Shown piece after piece: positions 8,414 through 16,750 of a DNA stretch of 53,401 nucleotides. Every line of letters starts with the position of its first letter. Position 1 is the first letter of the stretch. The position numbers were made by a program, and so were the translations under genes. Location: positions 1 through 53,401 of the forward strand of contig JANYKT010000148.1 in NCBI GenBank assembly GCA_025358085.1. The letters run 5' to 3'. Origin of the DNA: Deltaproteobacteria bacterium (GTDB lineage: Bacteria; Myxococcota; Myxococcia; Myxococcales; 40CM-4-68-19). The notes below the pieces were generated by a model that saw only the letters and a program-made list of their open reading frames with translations, ran no database searches and had not been told where the DNA came from.

Positions 8414-8692
8414 CTAATTCTTGTCCACCACCGAGAAGCCGCTGTCGATGATGGCCTTGTCGATGGCGGCGCGCTGCACCTGCCCGTCGTCGTAAGTCAC
8501 TTTGACGGTCTGGCTCGCCTTGTCAGCCGTAGCGGACTGCACGCCCGGGAGCTGCTTGAGCGCGGCCTCGGTCTGGGCCGAACAGCCCGCGCAGTGCCAG
8601 CCAAGAACCTCCACCGTCGCTGTCTTCGGGCTCGCCAGCGCGGCAAAAGAAAGCGCCGCCGCGAGAGCGACTCCACTGAGTAGCTTTTTCAT
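8414..8692 (-). CDS. Exported heavy-metal-associated (HMA) domain protein
   Basis: A 92-residue protein with an N-terminal signal peptide (MKKLLSGVALAAALSFAALA) and a single ferredoxin-like HMA domain. The metal-binding motif is HCAGC (Cys34 and Cys37), as in MerP and CopZ, followed by a helix with Thr-Glu-Ala-Ala-Leu. It should bind Cu(I), Hg(II) or another soft metal outside the cytoplasm. A strong AGGAG site precedes the ATG. No P-type ATPase or metal regulator is adjacent, so its partner is unknown. Confidence 0.85.
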   Translation of the reverse strand: MKKLLSGVALAAALSFAALASPKTATVEVLGWHCAGCSAQTEAALKQLPGVQSATADKASQTVKVTYDDGQVQRAAIDKAIIDSGFSVVDKN

Positions 8693-8766
8693 GGCGATCT
8701 CCTTTTCTCCTCCAGCAAGCAGCCAATGCCGGTCGGAAATCTAGGACGCTCCCCGGCCCGGCGTAT

Positions 8767-9552
8767 TCAGCCCGGCAGCCGAAGGACCCTGCGTGCGTTC
8801 GCCGTGGTCGCCTGTTCGACCTCGGCGAGGGAAATACCCCGGACCTCTGCCAGGCGCGCAGCGGTCAGCTTGACGAAAGCGGGCTCGTTCCGCTTGCCAC
8901 GATGCGGGACCGGGGTCAGGAACGGACAATCCGTCTCGACGAGCAAGCGATCCAACGGCGCCCGCGCGGCGGCGTCGCGGACCGCGTCGGCGGTCTTGAA
9001 GGTGAGCACTCCGGAAAAGCTCAGGTGCAGCCCGAGCGAAAGGTAGCGCTGCGCCGCCGCCCAATCGCTGGTGAAGCAGTGCACCACGCCACCGTCCGGC
9101 CCGAGCTCAGCTTGCAAAATCTCCGCGGTATCGAGGTCGGCCTCGCGGGTGTGGATGACAACCGGCTTGCCGAGCTTCTTCGCCAGCCGCAGCTGCAGCG
9201 CGAACCGCTCGCGCTGTACCTCGCGCGGGGAGCGGTCGTAGTGATAGTCGAGACCGCACTCGCCCACCGCGACCACGCCTGTGTCGCTGCACAGTCGCTC
9301 CAGCTCAACGAGATCTTCCGCAGTGGCCTGCGCCGCGTCGTGCGGGTGGATGCCGGCGGTGGCGCTGAACATCTGCGGCTCGCGCTTCGCCAGCTCGATG
9401 GCTGCCGCTGCGCCGTCCATGGAACTGCCCTCACGCCACTGTCCGATCAGCACGATCCGGACCAGGCCGGCCGCGCGGGCGCGCTCGATGACGGCAGAAA
9501 GATCAGTGCCGTACTCCTCGAAGTCGAGGTGCGCGTGCGAGTCGATCAGCAC
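8767..9552 (-). CDS. tatD: TatD-family metal-dependent hydrolase
   Basis: A 261-residue TIM-barrel metalloenzyme of the TatD DNase family, with 3'-5' exonuclease activity known in E. coli. The GTG at 9552 is chosen because it gives the typical start M-L-I-D-S-H-A-H-L-D with metal ligands His6 and His8. Other family motifs are ATAGIHPHDA, AVGECGLDYHYDRSP (metal-bridging Glu), VIHTREAD, VVHCFTSDW and the C-terminal LLVETDCPFLTP. The frame is open to 9666, but that extension reads through the palindromic repeat at 9617-9657 and is not real. GTG/TTG choice remains slightly open (TTG at 9558). Confidence 0.9.
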   Translation of the reverse strand: MLIDSHAHLDFEEYGTDLSAVIERARAAGLVRIVLIGQWREGSSMDGAAAAIELAKREPQMFSATAGIHPHDAAQATAEDLVELERLCSDTGVVAVGECGLDYHYDRSPREVQRERFALQLRLAKKLGKPVVIHTREADLDTAEILQAELGPDGGVVHCFTSDWAAAQRYLSLGLHLSFSGVLTFKTADAVRDAAARAPLDRLLVETDCPFLTPVPHRGKRNEPAFVKLTAARLAEVRGISLAEVEQATTANARRVLRLPG

Positions 9553-9616
9553 AACCAAGTACTCAGCTGCTGTGTCAAGAAGCGCATGCTTGGCCCCCGC
9601 GGGCTGGGCGAAAATA

Positions 9617-9657
9617 TGGGGACACCATACGGAATTTAATTCCGTATGGTGTCCCCA
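9617..9657. repeat. GGGGACACCA-family palindrome, copy 1
   Basis: A perfect 20-bp inverted repeat around one central T, beginning TGGGGACACCATACGGAA. It lies between the HEAT-repeat gene (ends 9685) and tatD (starts 9552), both leftward. The outer GGGGACACCA(TAC) arm is shared with the elements at 20538-20567 and 42722-42789, which have different interiors. The arms recur while interiors vary, as in REP-type sequences; the transcript would form a very stable hairpin. Confidence 0.8.
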
Positions 9658-9684
9658 CATTCCCACATTCGTGTCCCGGCCACG

Positions 9685-10812
9685 CTATTTCTCCCGCGCC
9701 GCAGCCTCGGGGCCCGGCGCGGCCACGGTCGGCGCGGCTTCGGTCGCTGCGGCTTCGTTGGCTGCCACTTCAGAAAGCAGCTCGTGGCAGAGCGAAGCCA
9801 GCTCTCCTGGCGCGCCAGCCGCAAGCTGGTTCAGCAGCTGCAGCGCAGCCGGCGTGCCCAGCTCCGCCAGGCCCTCCGCCGCATCCATCCGCAGATCTTC
9901 CGCCGTCTCTTGCGAGCGCAAAAGCGAGAGCAGCAGCTCCTCCGCGCCCGGCGCGCGCAGCCGACCCAGCGCCCGCAGCGCCGCGCCGCACGCCGGTGCG
10001 TCCTCTTCATGAGCGAGCTCTTCCAGCGCCGGGATCGCCTGCTGCACGGAGAGCCGCCCCGCCCACTCCGCTGCGATCGGCCGGTCGTCGCCATCGCTTT
10101 CGATGCGCGCCACCAGATGCTCGCTCCCGCGCGGGTCGCCGAAGCGCGCCATCGCCGCCGCCACCAGCGTGCGGTCGAACTCGCCAAGAGAAGCGCCCTC
10201 GAACAGCCGCGCCACCTCGGGCAAAGCCGCCGCGTCGCCGAGAGACATCAGCGCCGACAGCGCTTCCTGCCGGCGGTGGTCCTCGTGCAGCGCGCGCACC
10301 AGCTCGGGCAGCGCCGCCGGGTCGCGCGCATCCGACAACGCGCAGGCCGCCTGGAATCGCATCGGCTCCTCCTGCGACTCCAGCAGCGCGCGCACTTGCT
10401 GTCGCGCGGCCTCTCCCGGAATGCGCAGCGCCGCGGTCACCGCTGCAGTGCGCACCTGCGCCACGTCATCCAGCAGCAGCCCCAGCACCGCGCTTTCATG
10501 CCTGGCGACATTCTCTGGCTTGCGCAGAAGCCGAACGCCGCTCAGGCCCGCCATGCGCACCAGCGGCTCCTCGTCCTCCAGCAGCTCGCCGAGCCGATTT
10601 GCCAGCACCTCGGCCGCCGCCCCGTCCCCGCCGCGCCAGCGCTCCAGCAGCGCGCGCGATGCGTCGACCCGCAGCCCACCCGCTCTCGACGACAGCGCTT
10701 CGGTCAGCTCCTGCAGCGAACTGCCGGGAAGCTCGTCTTCAGGGCCGGCCGCGTGAGGCGATTCCGGCTCCGAAGTCGCCATCTTGCCACCGAGCCAGGA
10801 GAAGAATCCCAT
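9685..10812 (-). CDS. HEAT-repeat protein
   Basis: A 375-residue protein made of about eight to ten HEAT/PBS-lyase-type helical repeats from residue about 55 to 350. Each repeat shows the pattern of short Ala/Leu-rich helices with Asp/Arg positions, such as EEPLVRMAGLSGVRLL and DDVAQVRTAAVTAALR. There is no enzyme motif; such arrays act as protein-binding scaffolds. The N-terminus (MGFFSWLGGKM) is amphipathic and may contact membrane. The ATG overlaps the metG stop by one base (TGATG), so it is translationally coupled to metG. The C-terminal 25 residues are Ala/Pro/Glu rich. Confidence 0.8.
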   Translation of the reverse strand: MGFFSWLGGKMATSEPESPHAAGPEDELPGSSLQELTEALSSRAGGLRVDASRALLERWRGGDGAAAEVLANRLGELLEDEEPLVRMAGLSGVRLLRKPENVARHESAVLGLLLDDVAQVRTAAVTAALRIPGEAARQQVRALLESQEEPMRFQAACALSDARDPAALPELVRALHEDHRRQEALSALMSLGDAAALPEVARLFEGASLGEFDRTLVAAAMARFGDPRGSEHLVARIESDGDDRPIAAEWAGRLSVQQAIPALEELAHEEDAPACGAALRALGRLRAPGAEELLLSLLRSQETAEDLRMDAAEGLAELGTPAALQLLNQLAAGAPGELASLCHELLSEVAANEAAATEAAPTVAAPGPEAAAREK

Positions 10813-12866
10813 CACTTCACCTTCGTTCCGGGCGGGACTTCGCCGGAGAGCTCCACCACGGTGAACCCGCGCGGGCCGCCGGTGGCGAAAAGCACCATGC
10901 CGTGGGAGACCTCGCCCCGCATCTCGCGCGGCGAGAGGTTTGCGACGACCACCACTGTCTTGCCGATCAGCTCTTCCGGCGCATACGCCTTGGCCACGCC
11001 GCTCAGGATGGTGCGCGGTGCGGCCTCGCCGAGGTCGATCGATAATTTCAATAATTTATCGGCTTTCGGGATCCGTTCGCAGGCGACCACCTTGCCTGCC
11101 CGCAGTTCGGTCTGTGCGAAGACGGCGAGGTCGATCACCGCCGGCGGCAGCTCTTCGACCGCCGGCTTTTTCCGGGCCGTGGCAGGAACCGCCGCCGGGA
11201 CCGCCGCAGGCTTCGGCGCCGCGGCCACGAAGCGGCTGGCCAGCTTCGCCAGGTCCGCGTCCTCGATGCGTCGCACCAGCGGATGCGGCTCGCCGACAGC
11301 AGCGTTTTCCAGCGGCGTAAAGTCACCCCAGCGCAAGGGCGCGCCGGTCTGCGCCGCAACGCCGGCTGCGAACTTCGGAACGACCGGCGCCAGCATCCGC
11401 GCGCAGACCCGCGCCACGTTCACTGCCAACGTCAGCTCCGCCTGCGCTGCGTCGCGGTCGGTGGCGATCAGTTTCCACGGCTGCGTGCGCTGGAGCTGCT
11501 CATTGGCTCGGCTCGAGAGCGACAGCACCGCCTGCACAGCCGCGCGCGTATCGCAGCGCAGATAAGCCGCCGAGACTTCCTGTTCGCAGGCCGCCGCGGT
11601 GGACCAAAGGTCATTCGGTGAAGCCTCAGGCATCCGGCCGAGCTTGCCTTCGAAGCGGGCGTAGACAATCGACAACGCCCGATTGGCGAGGTTGCCAAGG
11701 TTGTTGAGCAGCTCGCCATTGACGCGATTCTTCAGCTCCGAGAGCGAGAGATCGATATCGCTCGGCGCCGTCCCCAGGTTTGCGGCATAGAAGTAGCGCA
11801 GCCATTCGGCTTCGAGGCCGGCGTCCAGGTACTCGCGAGCATTGATGAAGGTCCCGCGCGACTTCGACATCTTCGCGCCCTCGACGGTGAGCATCCCGTG
11901 GACGTGCACCTGGGACGGAACCTTCCAGCCCGAGGCGTGCAGCATGGCGGGCCAGAACAGCGTATGAAAATAGACGATATCCTTTCCAATGAAATGCACC
12001 ACGTCGCAGTCGGCGTCCGCGGCCCAGAACTCCTCGACGGTGCGGCCGTGGGCGCGGGCCCAGTGGTCGGTCGAGCTGAGATACCCGACCGGCGCGTCCA
12101 GCCAGACATAGAAGTATTTCGCCTCCTCCCCGGGGATCTTGAACCCGAAGTACGGCGCGTCGCGGGAGATGTCCCAGTCTTTCAATGGCTCGGACAACCA
12201 GCCATCGATTGAATGAAGGATCTCCGGCTGCAGCCGGCCCTTGGTCGAGGTCCATTGGCGCAAAAAGTCCTGATACTTTGATAGCCGGACGAAGTAATGC
12301 ATCGAACGGCGTCGCACGGGCGGGGTCTGACAGAGGACGCAGTACGGAGCTTTCAAATCCGTCGGCGGATACGTGCTGCCGCACACTTCGCAGGCATCGC
12401 CGTATTGGTCGGCCGCACCACATTTCGGGCAGGTGCCCTTGACGAAACGGTCGGGCAGGAAGCGCTTGTCGACCTCGCAATAGAACTGCTCGACCTCGCG
12501 CTGCTCAACCGCGCCGTCGGCCTTGATCTTTTCGTAGATCTTCTCGGCGTGGAGCCGATTCTCCTCAGAGTGGGTCGTATAGAAAGTATCAAAGGCGATA
12601 TCGAAAGCCGCATAGTCCGCCGCGTGCTCCTGGTGGAATCGCGCCACGAACTCCGCGGGCGCAATGCCGACCTTGGCCGCATTCACCTCGATGGGCGTAC
12701 CGTGGGCGTCGCTGGCACAGATAAAGATCGCATCGCGGCCCATCGCCTTGAGCGCGCGGACGAAGATGTCGGTCTGCACCGCCTCGACGAGGTGGCCGAG
12801 GTGGATGCTGCCATTGGCGTAAGGCAACGCCATCGTCACGAGCGTACGGGAGGCCATCGCCGCCAT
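10812..12866 (-). CDS. metG: Methionyl-tRNA synthetase
   Basis: A 684-residue class I aminoacyl-tRNA synthetase charging tRNA-Met. The class I HIGH motif appears as HLGH at about 22-25, and KMSKS is at 332-336. Two zinc knuckles are visible (Cys146/149/159/162 and Cys176/179), as in the long E. coli-type enzyme. The C-terminal 110 residues form an EMAP/Trbp111-type tRNA-binding domain (from about VIDLAVFAQTELRAGKV), joined by an Ala/Pro-rich linker, which is the homodimerisation module. The start MAAMAS could also be the second Met, three codons later. Confidence 0.97.
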   Translation of the reverse strand: MAAMASRTLVTMALPYANGSIHLGHLVEAVQTDIFVRALKAMGRDAIFICASDAHGTPIEVNAAKVGIAPAEFVARFHQEHAADYAAFDIAFDTFYTTHSEENRLHAEKIYEKIKADGAVEQREVEQFYCEVDKRFLPDRFVKGTCPKCGAADQYGDACEVCGSTYPPTDLKAPYCVLCQTPPVRRRSMHYFVRLSKYQDFLRQWTSTKGRLQPEILHSIDGWLSEPLKDWDISRDAPYFGFKIPGEEAKYFYVWLDAPVGYLSSTDHWARAHGRTVEEFWAADADCDVVHFIGKDIVYFHTLFWPAMLHASGWKVPSQVHVHGMLTVEGAKMSKSRGTFINAREYLDAGLEAEWLRYFYAANLGTAPSDIDLSLSELKNRVNGELLNNLGNLANRALSIVYARFEGKLGRMPEASPNDLWSTAAACEQEVSAAYLRCDTRAAVQAVLSLSSRANEQLQRTQPWKLIATDRDAAQAELTLAVNVARVCARMLAPVVPKFAAGVAAQTGAPLRWGDFTPLENAAVGEPHPLVRRIEDADLAKLASRFVAAAPKPAAVPAAVPATARKKPAVEELPPAVIDLAVFAQTELRAGKVVACERIPKADKLLKLSIDLGEAAPRTILSGVAKAYAPEELIGKTVVVVANLSPREMRGEVSHGMVLFATGGPRGFTVVELSGEVPPGTKVK

Positions 12867-13034
12867 CTAGCACGGCTTGAGCGCGGGTGGCTGCCGGCTT
12901 CAGGGCCGACGCAGTCAAGGCACTCGCACCAACTCGGCTCCAACGCGCGAGGTCCTCACAGGGAAGACAGCCAGTTCGGTTTCCTTTCGGACTTGATTTT
13001 GCTATCCGTGCCCGCACTTCAAGCTGGAGGGCCC

Positions 13035-16000
13035 ATGAACCTTTGGATGTCGAGGAAAGTAGCGCTTGCCGTCACGGCAGTATTCACCCTGATGGGAACG
13101 GGGGCGCTCGCGCAGGGCGTGACCGGCGCCGCGGTGACGGGAACCGTGCAGGCGGAGGGTCAACCTGTAAAGGGTGCCTCCGTGCAGCTGCGGAATACCG
13201 CCACCGGTGAAACTTTCAGTGCGACCACCGGAAACGGAGGGGCCTATTTCGTCGATAACGTGCCGGCGGGCGGTCCGTATGTGTTGACCGTCACGCAAAA
13301 CGGAATCGAGACCGCGATTGAGCAGGACATCCAGCTGGCCCTGGGAGAGCGGCGCACCGTGAACTTCGGTGCCCGGGCCTCGTTCGGGGAAGAGATCGCC
13401 GTCGTGGCGCACAACGACGCACTGGCGGATCGCAGCCGGAGCGGGCCATCCACCAAAGTGAAGAGCCAGACCATCACCGCCCTTCCGCTGCAGGGCCGCA
13501 ACTTCACCGACCTGGTCCGGACCGACGCGCGCGTGACCGGCAGCGGCTCGTTCGCCGGGCAGAACGACCGGTACAACAACATCCAGATCGACGGCGGCGC
13601 AAACAACGATCTCTTCGGCCTCGGCACGCTCACTCCCGGTAGCAACGCTGGCGCCAAGCCGCTCTCCATCGAAGCCATTCAGGAGTTCGTCATCCAGGTC
13701 GCCCCGTTCGACGTGCGCCTGGGCAACTTCGCGGGCGGCCTGGTGAACGCCGTCACCAAGAGTGGCACCAATGAATTTCACGGATCGCTCTTCGGCTACG
13801 AGCAGAACAAGGTCTTCGCGGGAAACCAAAGCGACCCCACGTTCCTCGCCTACAACACCACCCAGTACGGCGCGACGCTGAGCGGGCCCATCGTCAAGGA
13901 CAAGGCGCACTTCTTCATCGCGACTGACATCCAGTCGCGCCAGTCTTCCTTCGGCGACCCGTCCCAGATCACCGGCGTAGACGCGGCCGATCAAGCCGCG
14001 GCGGGATTTACCATCGCCACCGCGAACCGCTTCATCGATATCCTCAAGACGAAGTACAACATCAATGCCGGCAACGCGCTGGCGCCGAGCCTCGGCTCGC
14101 CGGACCGGAACCTCTTCATCAAGGTGGACACCAATACGCTCCCCAACAGCCGGCTCGAGCTCTCGTACAACCTCGTGAGCGCGAACTCTGACAACCTCGC
14201 CCGCGATCCGACCGGGACCTCCGTGCCCAACGGGTTGCGCGGCGGATACGAGCTGTCGGGCAGCGGATACAACCTGCAGAACCTGACCAACACGGTGCGG
14301 GCGAAGCTCACCACCAACTCCGACGACGGCGTCTTTTCCAATGAGCTTCTCGGCGGCGTCTCGATCATCCGCGACGTGCGCCAGCCTTCCTCGACGTCGC
14401 CGCTCATTTTTGTCAAAGCGGGAGCGATCGGCTCGGCGGACTCGTACCTCGCGGCCGGAGCAGAGCGCTTCTCGCAAGCGAACTCGCTCGACCAGAATGT
14501 CTACCAGGTCCAGGACAACCTGACCTTCTCCAAGGACGAGCACCGGCTCACTTTCGGCACCAGCAACGAGTTCCTCAATCTGAAGAACACGTTCCTCCAG
14601 GCGGCAACCGGAATCTACGCCTTTGACAGCCTGGATGCCTTCGCCGCCGGCACGCCGAACGCGTTCGAGCGGCGCCTGCCGGTCTACAGCAAGCTGCCAG
14701 ATGGGACGGTTGGGAGCTTGCAGGCCCCGGGCGTCGCCGCCTTCACTGTCTCGCAGTTGGGCGTCTACCTGCAGGACGAGTGGACAGTGGCCAGCCACCT
14801 GACGCTCACGCCGGGCATCCGGCTCGACGTGCCGTTCCTGTCCAAAGCCGTGAGCAACCCGGCCCTGGTGAACAACACTGCTTTTCCTCTCGACACTGGC
14901 AAGCTTCCGTCCGGAAACCTCCTCTGGTCGCCGCGGATCGGGTTCAACTACGACGTGGACGGCAACAACGATACCGTGTTGCGCGGCGGCGCCGGCGTCT
15001 TCACGGGCCGCCCCCCCTATGTCTTCGTCTCGAACGCCTACGGGAACAACGGCCTGGCTTCCTCCTCGCTCCTCTGTGTTCCGGCCAAGGGGAGCAAGGT
15101 GCTGAGCTTCCCCTTCAATCCGGATCCGACCCAGCAGCCCACGGACTGCTCCGGCGGAACTGGAACGCCCCTGCCGCCGACCAATCAAGGCGAAATCGAT
15201 TACTTCGATCCGAATACGAAGTATCCGCAGAACTTCAGGCTGGCCGCCGGCGTCGACCACCGGCTGCCCTTCGGACTCAACGTCTCGGCCGATTTTCTCT
15301 ATACCCGCGATATCAACGCTTTTTACACCTCGGACGAGAACCTCGTGCAGCAGGGCTACGACGGCGATGGCCGCGCCCTCTATGGAAGCCGAGGGGTCAA
15401 TCCTGCGAACGGGAGATTCGTTGGCACGCCCACCCGCAAGGATCCCGTCAACCTCAGGCAAGCGATCGAGGTTTTCAATAAGGAGGGTGGCCATGTCACC
15501 ACGGCCAGTCTGACGGTGACGAGGCAATTTGCCCGGCGCTATACGCTCTCGGCCTCTTACGCGTATTCGCGCTCGCTGGATCGCATGTCGTTCACCAGCT
15601 CGCAGGCTTTCTCGAACTTCCAGTTTTCGCCGCTCGATGGCGAGCTCGAGAATCGCGCGGTGCGGCCGTCCGCCTTCGACCGCCCGCACAAAATCACCGT
15701 CTCCGGCAACGCCGCCCTGCCGTACGGTTTCGTCCTGGGCATCATCTACGTTGGCCAGTCGGGAACGCCCTACACCTGGACGGTCAACGGCGACGTCAAC
15801 GGCGACGGCGTCAGCGGCAACGACGTTCCGTTCATCCCGGCGAATGCCAGCCAGATCACGCTTTCCGATCCGACGCAGTACGCCGCGCTCGACACCTTCA
15901 TCAAAGGCCAGAGCTGTCTGCAGGACGCACGCGGTGGCTTACTCAAGCGCGGCGCCTGCCGCAACCCCTGGCAGGACTTCCTCGACACGCGCGTGTCGTG

Positions 16001-16271
16001 GACTTCGCCCGAGTTCAAGGGCGGTCAGCACTTCGAGGTGCAATATGACATCTTCAACTTGCTCAACCTGCTCAACTCCGACTGGGGTCACTTCGATCAG
16101 GTCGCGAGTTTCGAGACCGTTCGTGCCCAGTTCCTGCGCGCGGTCGGCTACGACAAGGTCAATAACCGGCCCATCTACAGCTTCGGTCCTCCGAACTCGA
16201 TTACCGCTACGACCTACAGCCCCACCGCGTCGCGCTGGCGCATGCAGTTCGGCGCGAAGTACGTTTTCTAA
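13035..16271 (+). CDS. TonB-dependent receptor, Oar-like, with carboxypeptidase-regulatory domain
   Basis: A 1078-residue outer-membrane protein. A signal peptide ends at about ALAQG (residue 26). Residues of about 30-110 form a carboxypeptidase-regulatory-like (CarboxypepD_reg) beta-sandwich (VTGTVQAEGQPVKGASVQLRN). A TonB-receptor plug follows (KVKSQTITALPLQGRNFTDLVRTDARV), then a long beta-barrel ending in the aromatic terminus typical of barrels (QFGAKYVF). The layout matches Oar-type proteins of Myxococcus, which are implicated in export or cell-contact functions rather than classical siderophore uptake. The ATG has a GGAGG site 5 bases upstream; the open frame before it (to 12297) is antisense to metG and not coding. 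Confidence 0.92.
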   Translation: MNLWMSRKVALAVTAVFTLMGTGALAQGVTGAAVTGTVQAEGQPVKGASVQLRNTATGETFSATTGNGGAYFVDNVPAGGPYVLTVTQNGIETAIEQDIQLALGERRTVNFGARASFGEEIAVVAHNDALADRSRSGPSTKVKSQTITALPLQGRNFTDLVRTDARVTGSGSFAGQNDRYNNIQIDGGANNDLFGLGTLTPGSNAGAKPLSIEAIQEFVIQVAPFDVRLGNFAGGLVNAVTKSGTNEFHGSLFGYEQNKVFAGNQSDPTFLAYNTTQYGATLSGPIVKDKAHFFIATDIQSRQSSFGDPSQITGVDAADQAAAGFTIATANRFIDILKTKYNINAGNALAPSLGSPDRNLFIKVDTNTLPNSRLELSYNLVSANSDNLARDPTGTSVPNGLRGGYELSGSGYNLQNLTNTVRAKLTTNSDDGVFSNELLGGVSIIRDVRQPSSTSPLIFVKAGAIGSADSYLAAGAERFSQANSLDQNVYQVQDNLTFSKDEHRLTFGTSNEFLNLKNTFLQAATGIYAFDSLDAFAAGTPNAFERRLPVYSKLPDGTVGSLQAPGVAAFTVSQLGVYLQDEWTVASHLTLTPGIRLDVPFLSKAVSNPALVNNTAFPLDTGKLPSGNLLWSPRIGFNYDVDGNNDTVLRGGAGVFTGRPPYVFVSNAYGNNGLASSSLLCVPAKGSKVLSFPFNPDPTQQPTDCSGGTGTPLPPTNQGEIDYFDPNTKYPQNFRLAAGVDHRLPFGLNVSADFLYTRDINAFYTSDENLVQQGYDGDGRALYGSRGVNPANGRFVGTPTRKDPVNLRQAIEVFNKEGGHVTTASLTVTRQFARRYTLSASYAYSRSLDRMSFTSSQAFSNFQFSPLDGELENRAVRPSAFDRPHKITVSGNAALPYGFVLGIIYVGQSGTPYTWTVNGDVNGDGVSGNDVPFIPANASQITLSDPTQYAALDTFIKGQSCLQDARGGLLKRGACRNPWQDFLDTRVSWTSPEFKGGQHFEVQYDIFNLLNLLNSDWGHFDQVASFETVRAQFLRAVGYDKVNNRPIYSFGPPNSITATTYSPTASRWRMQFGAKYVF

Positions 16272-16287
16272 AGCGAGCGAAGAACAG

Positions 16288-16316
16288 CGCGCAGACCGGG
16301 CTTGCCGGTCTGCGCG
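16288..16316. terminator. Hairpin between convergent genes (probable bidirectional terminator)
   Basis: A perfect 12-bp stem, CGCGCAGACCGG paired with CCGGTCTGCGCG, with a 5-nt loop. It starts 17 bp after the receptor stop codon and ends 4 bp before the stop of the leftward gene at 16320. There is no T-run, so termination efficiency is uncertain. Confidence 0.6.
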
Positions 16317-16319
16317 GCT

Positions 16320-16667
16320 TCACCAGTGAATGCCAATGACCGCGGCACGGCCGGCTTCCGAAAGGTGCGCTTCATCGACCGTTCCGGGCACGCCGCACAG
16401 CTCGAAGAAATATTCCAAGTATCCCTCCCAGATGTCGAATGACAAAGGCGCGGGCGGGCCTTCGGGCCGGATGGTGATCGGGCCTACCGTCGGTGGCAAA
16501 AACGTCCACTCGACCGCGATGTTGCTGATGATGGGGCCGATGATCACCTGCGTCTGCGCAAACAAGGCTTCAGGCGAGTCTCCATACAATGCGCGGGTGC
16601 TCTCGAAGAGTCCCCTCAATAGCGGCCCGCCCTGCTCTCGCATGCCGGCAAGAGCGATACTTCGCAA
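16320..16667 (-). CDS. Hypothetical protein, start uncertain
   Basis: A frame of 115 residues from a TTG at 16667. The sequence has protein-like character (ESTRALYGDSPEALFAQTQVIIGP and FDIWEGYLEYFFELCGVPG). The frame stays open upstream to about 16785 with equally protein-like sequence (DAVCRVCDAFYRAVVDARGR), but that extension has no ATG, GTG or TTG before a stop inside holA; only a CTG is available. The gene may therefore have lost its start, may use CTG, or may be a remnant. No family recognised. It lies just downstream of holA in the same direction. Confidence 0.45.
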   Translation of the reverse strand: MRSIALAGMREQGGPLLRGLFESTRALYGDSPEALFAQTQVIIGPIISNIAVEWTFLPPTVGPITIRPEGPPAPLSFDIWEGYLEYFFELCGVPGTVDEAHLSEAGRAAVIGIHW

Positions 16668-16750
16668 CTCTGTTCGGCCGCGCGCATCGACAACAGCCCG
16701 ATAGAATGCGTCACAGACGCGGCAGACCGCGTCCGGAGTGGAGCAAAGGT

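Noticed and set aside
9553-9666. Extended start of TatD up to 9666
   Set aside because: The added residues read through the perfect palindrome and do not match TatD, which begins at the MLIDSHAH segment.
9646-11565. 639-codon frame antisense to the HEAT-repeat protein and metG
   Set aside because: Ala/Arg-rich composition without motif; the opposite strand is well supported.
13002-15689. 895-codon open frame antisense to the TonB-dependent receptor
   Set aside because: GC-rich codon use keeps the reverse frame open. It has no domain, is Arg/Val/Glu skewed, and the sense strand holds an intact receptor with signal peptide and ribosome-binding site.
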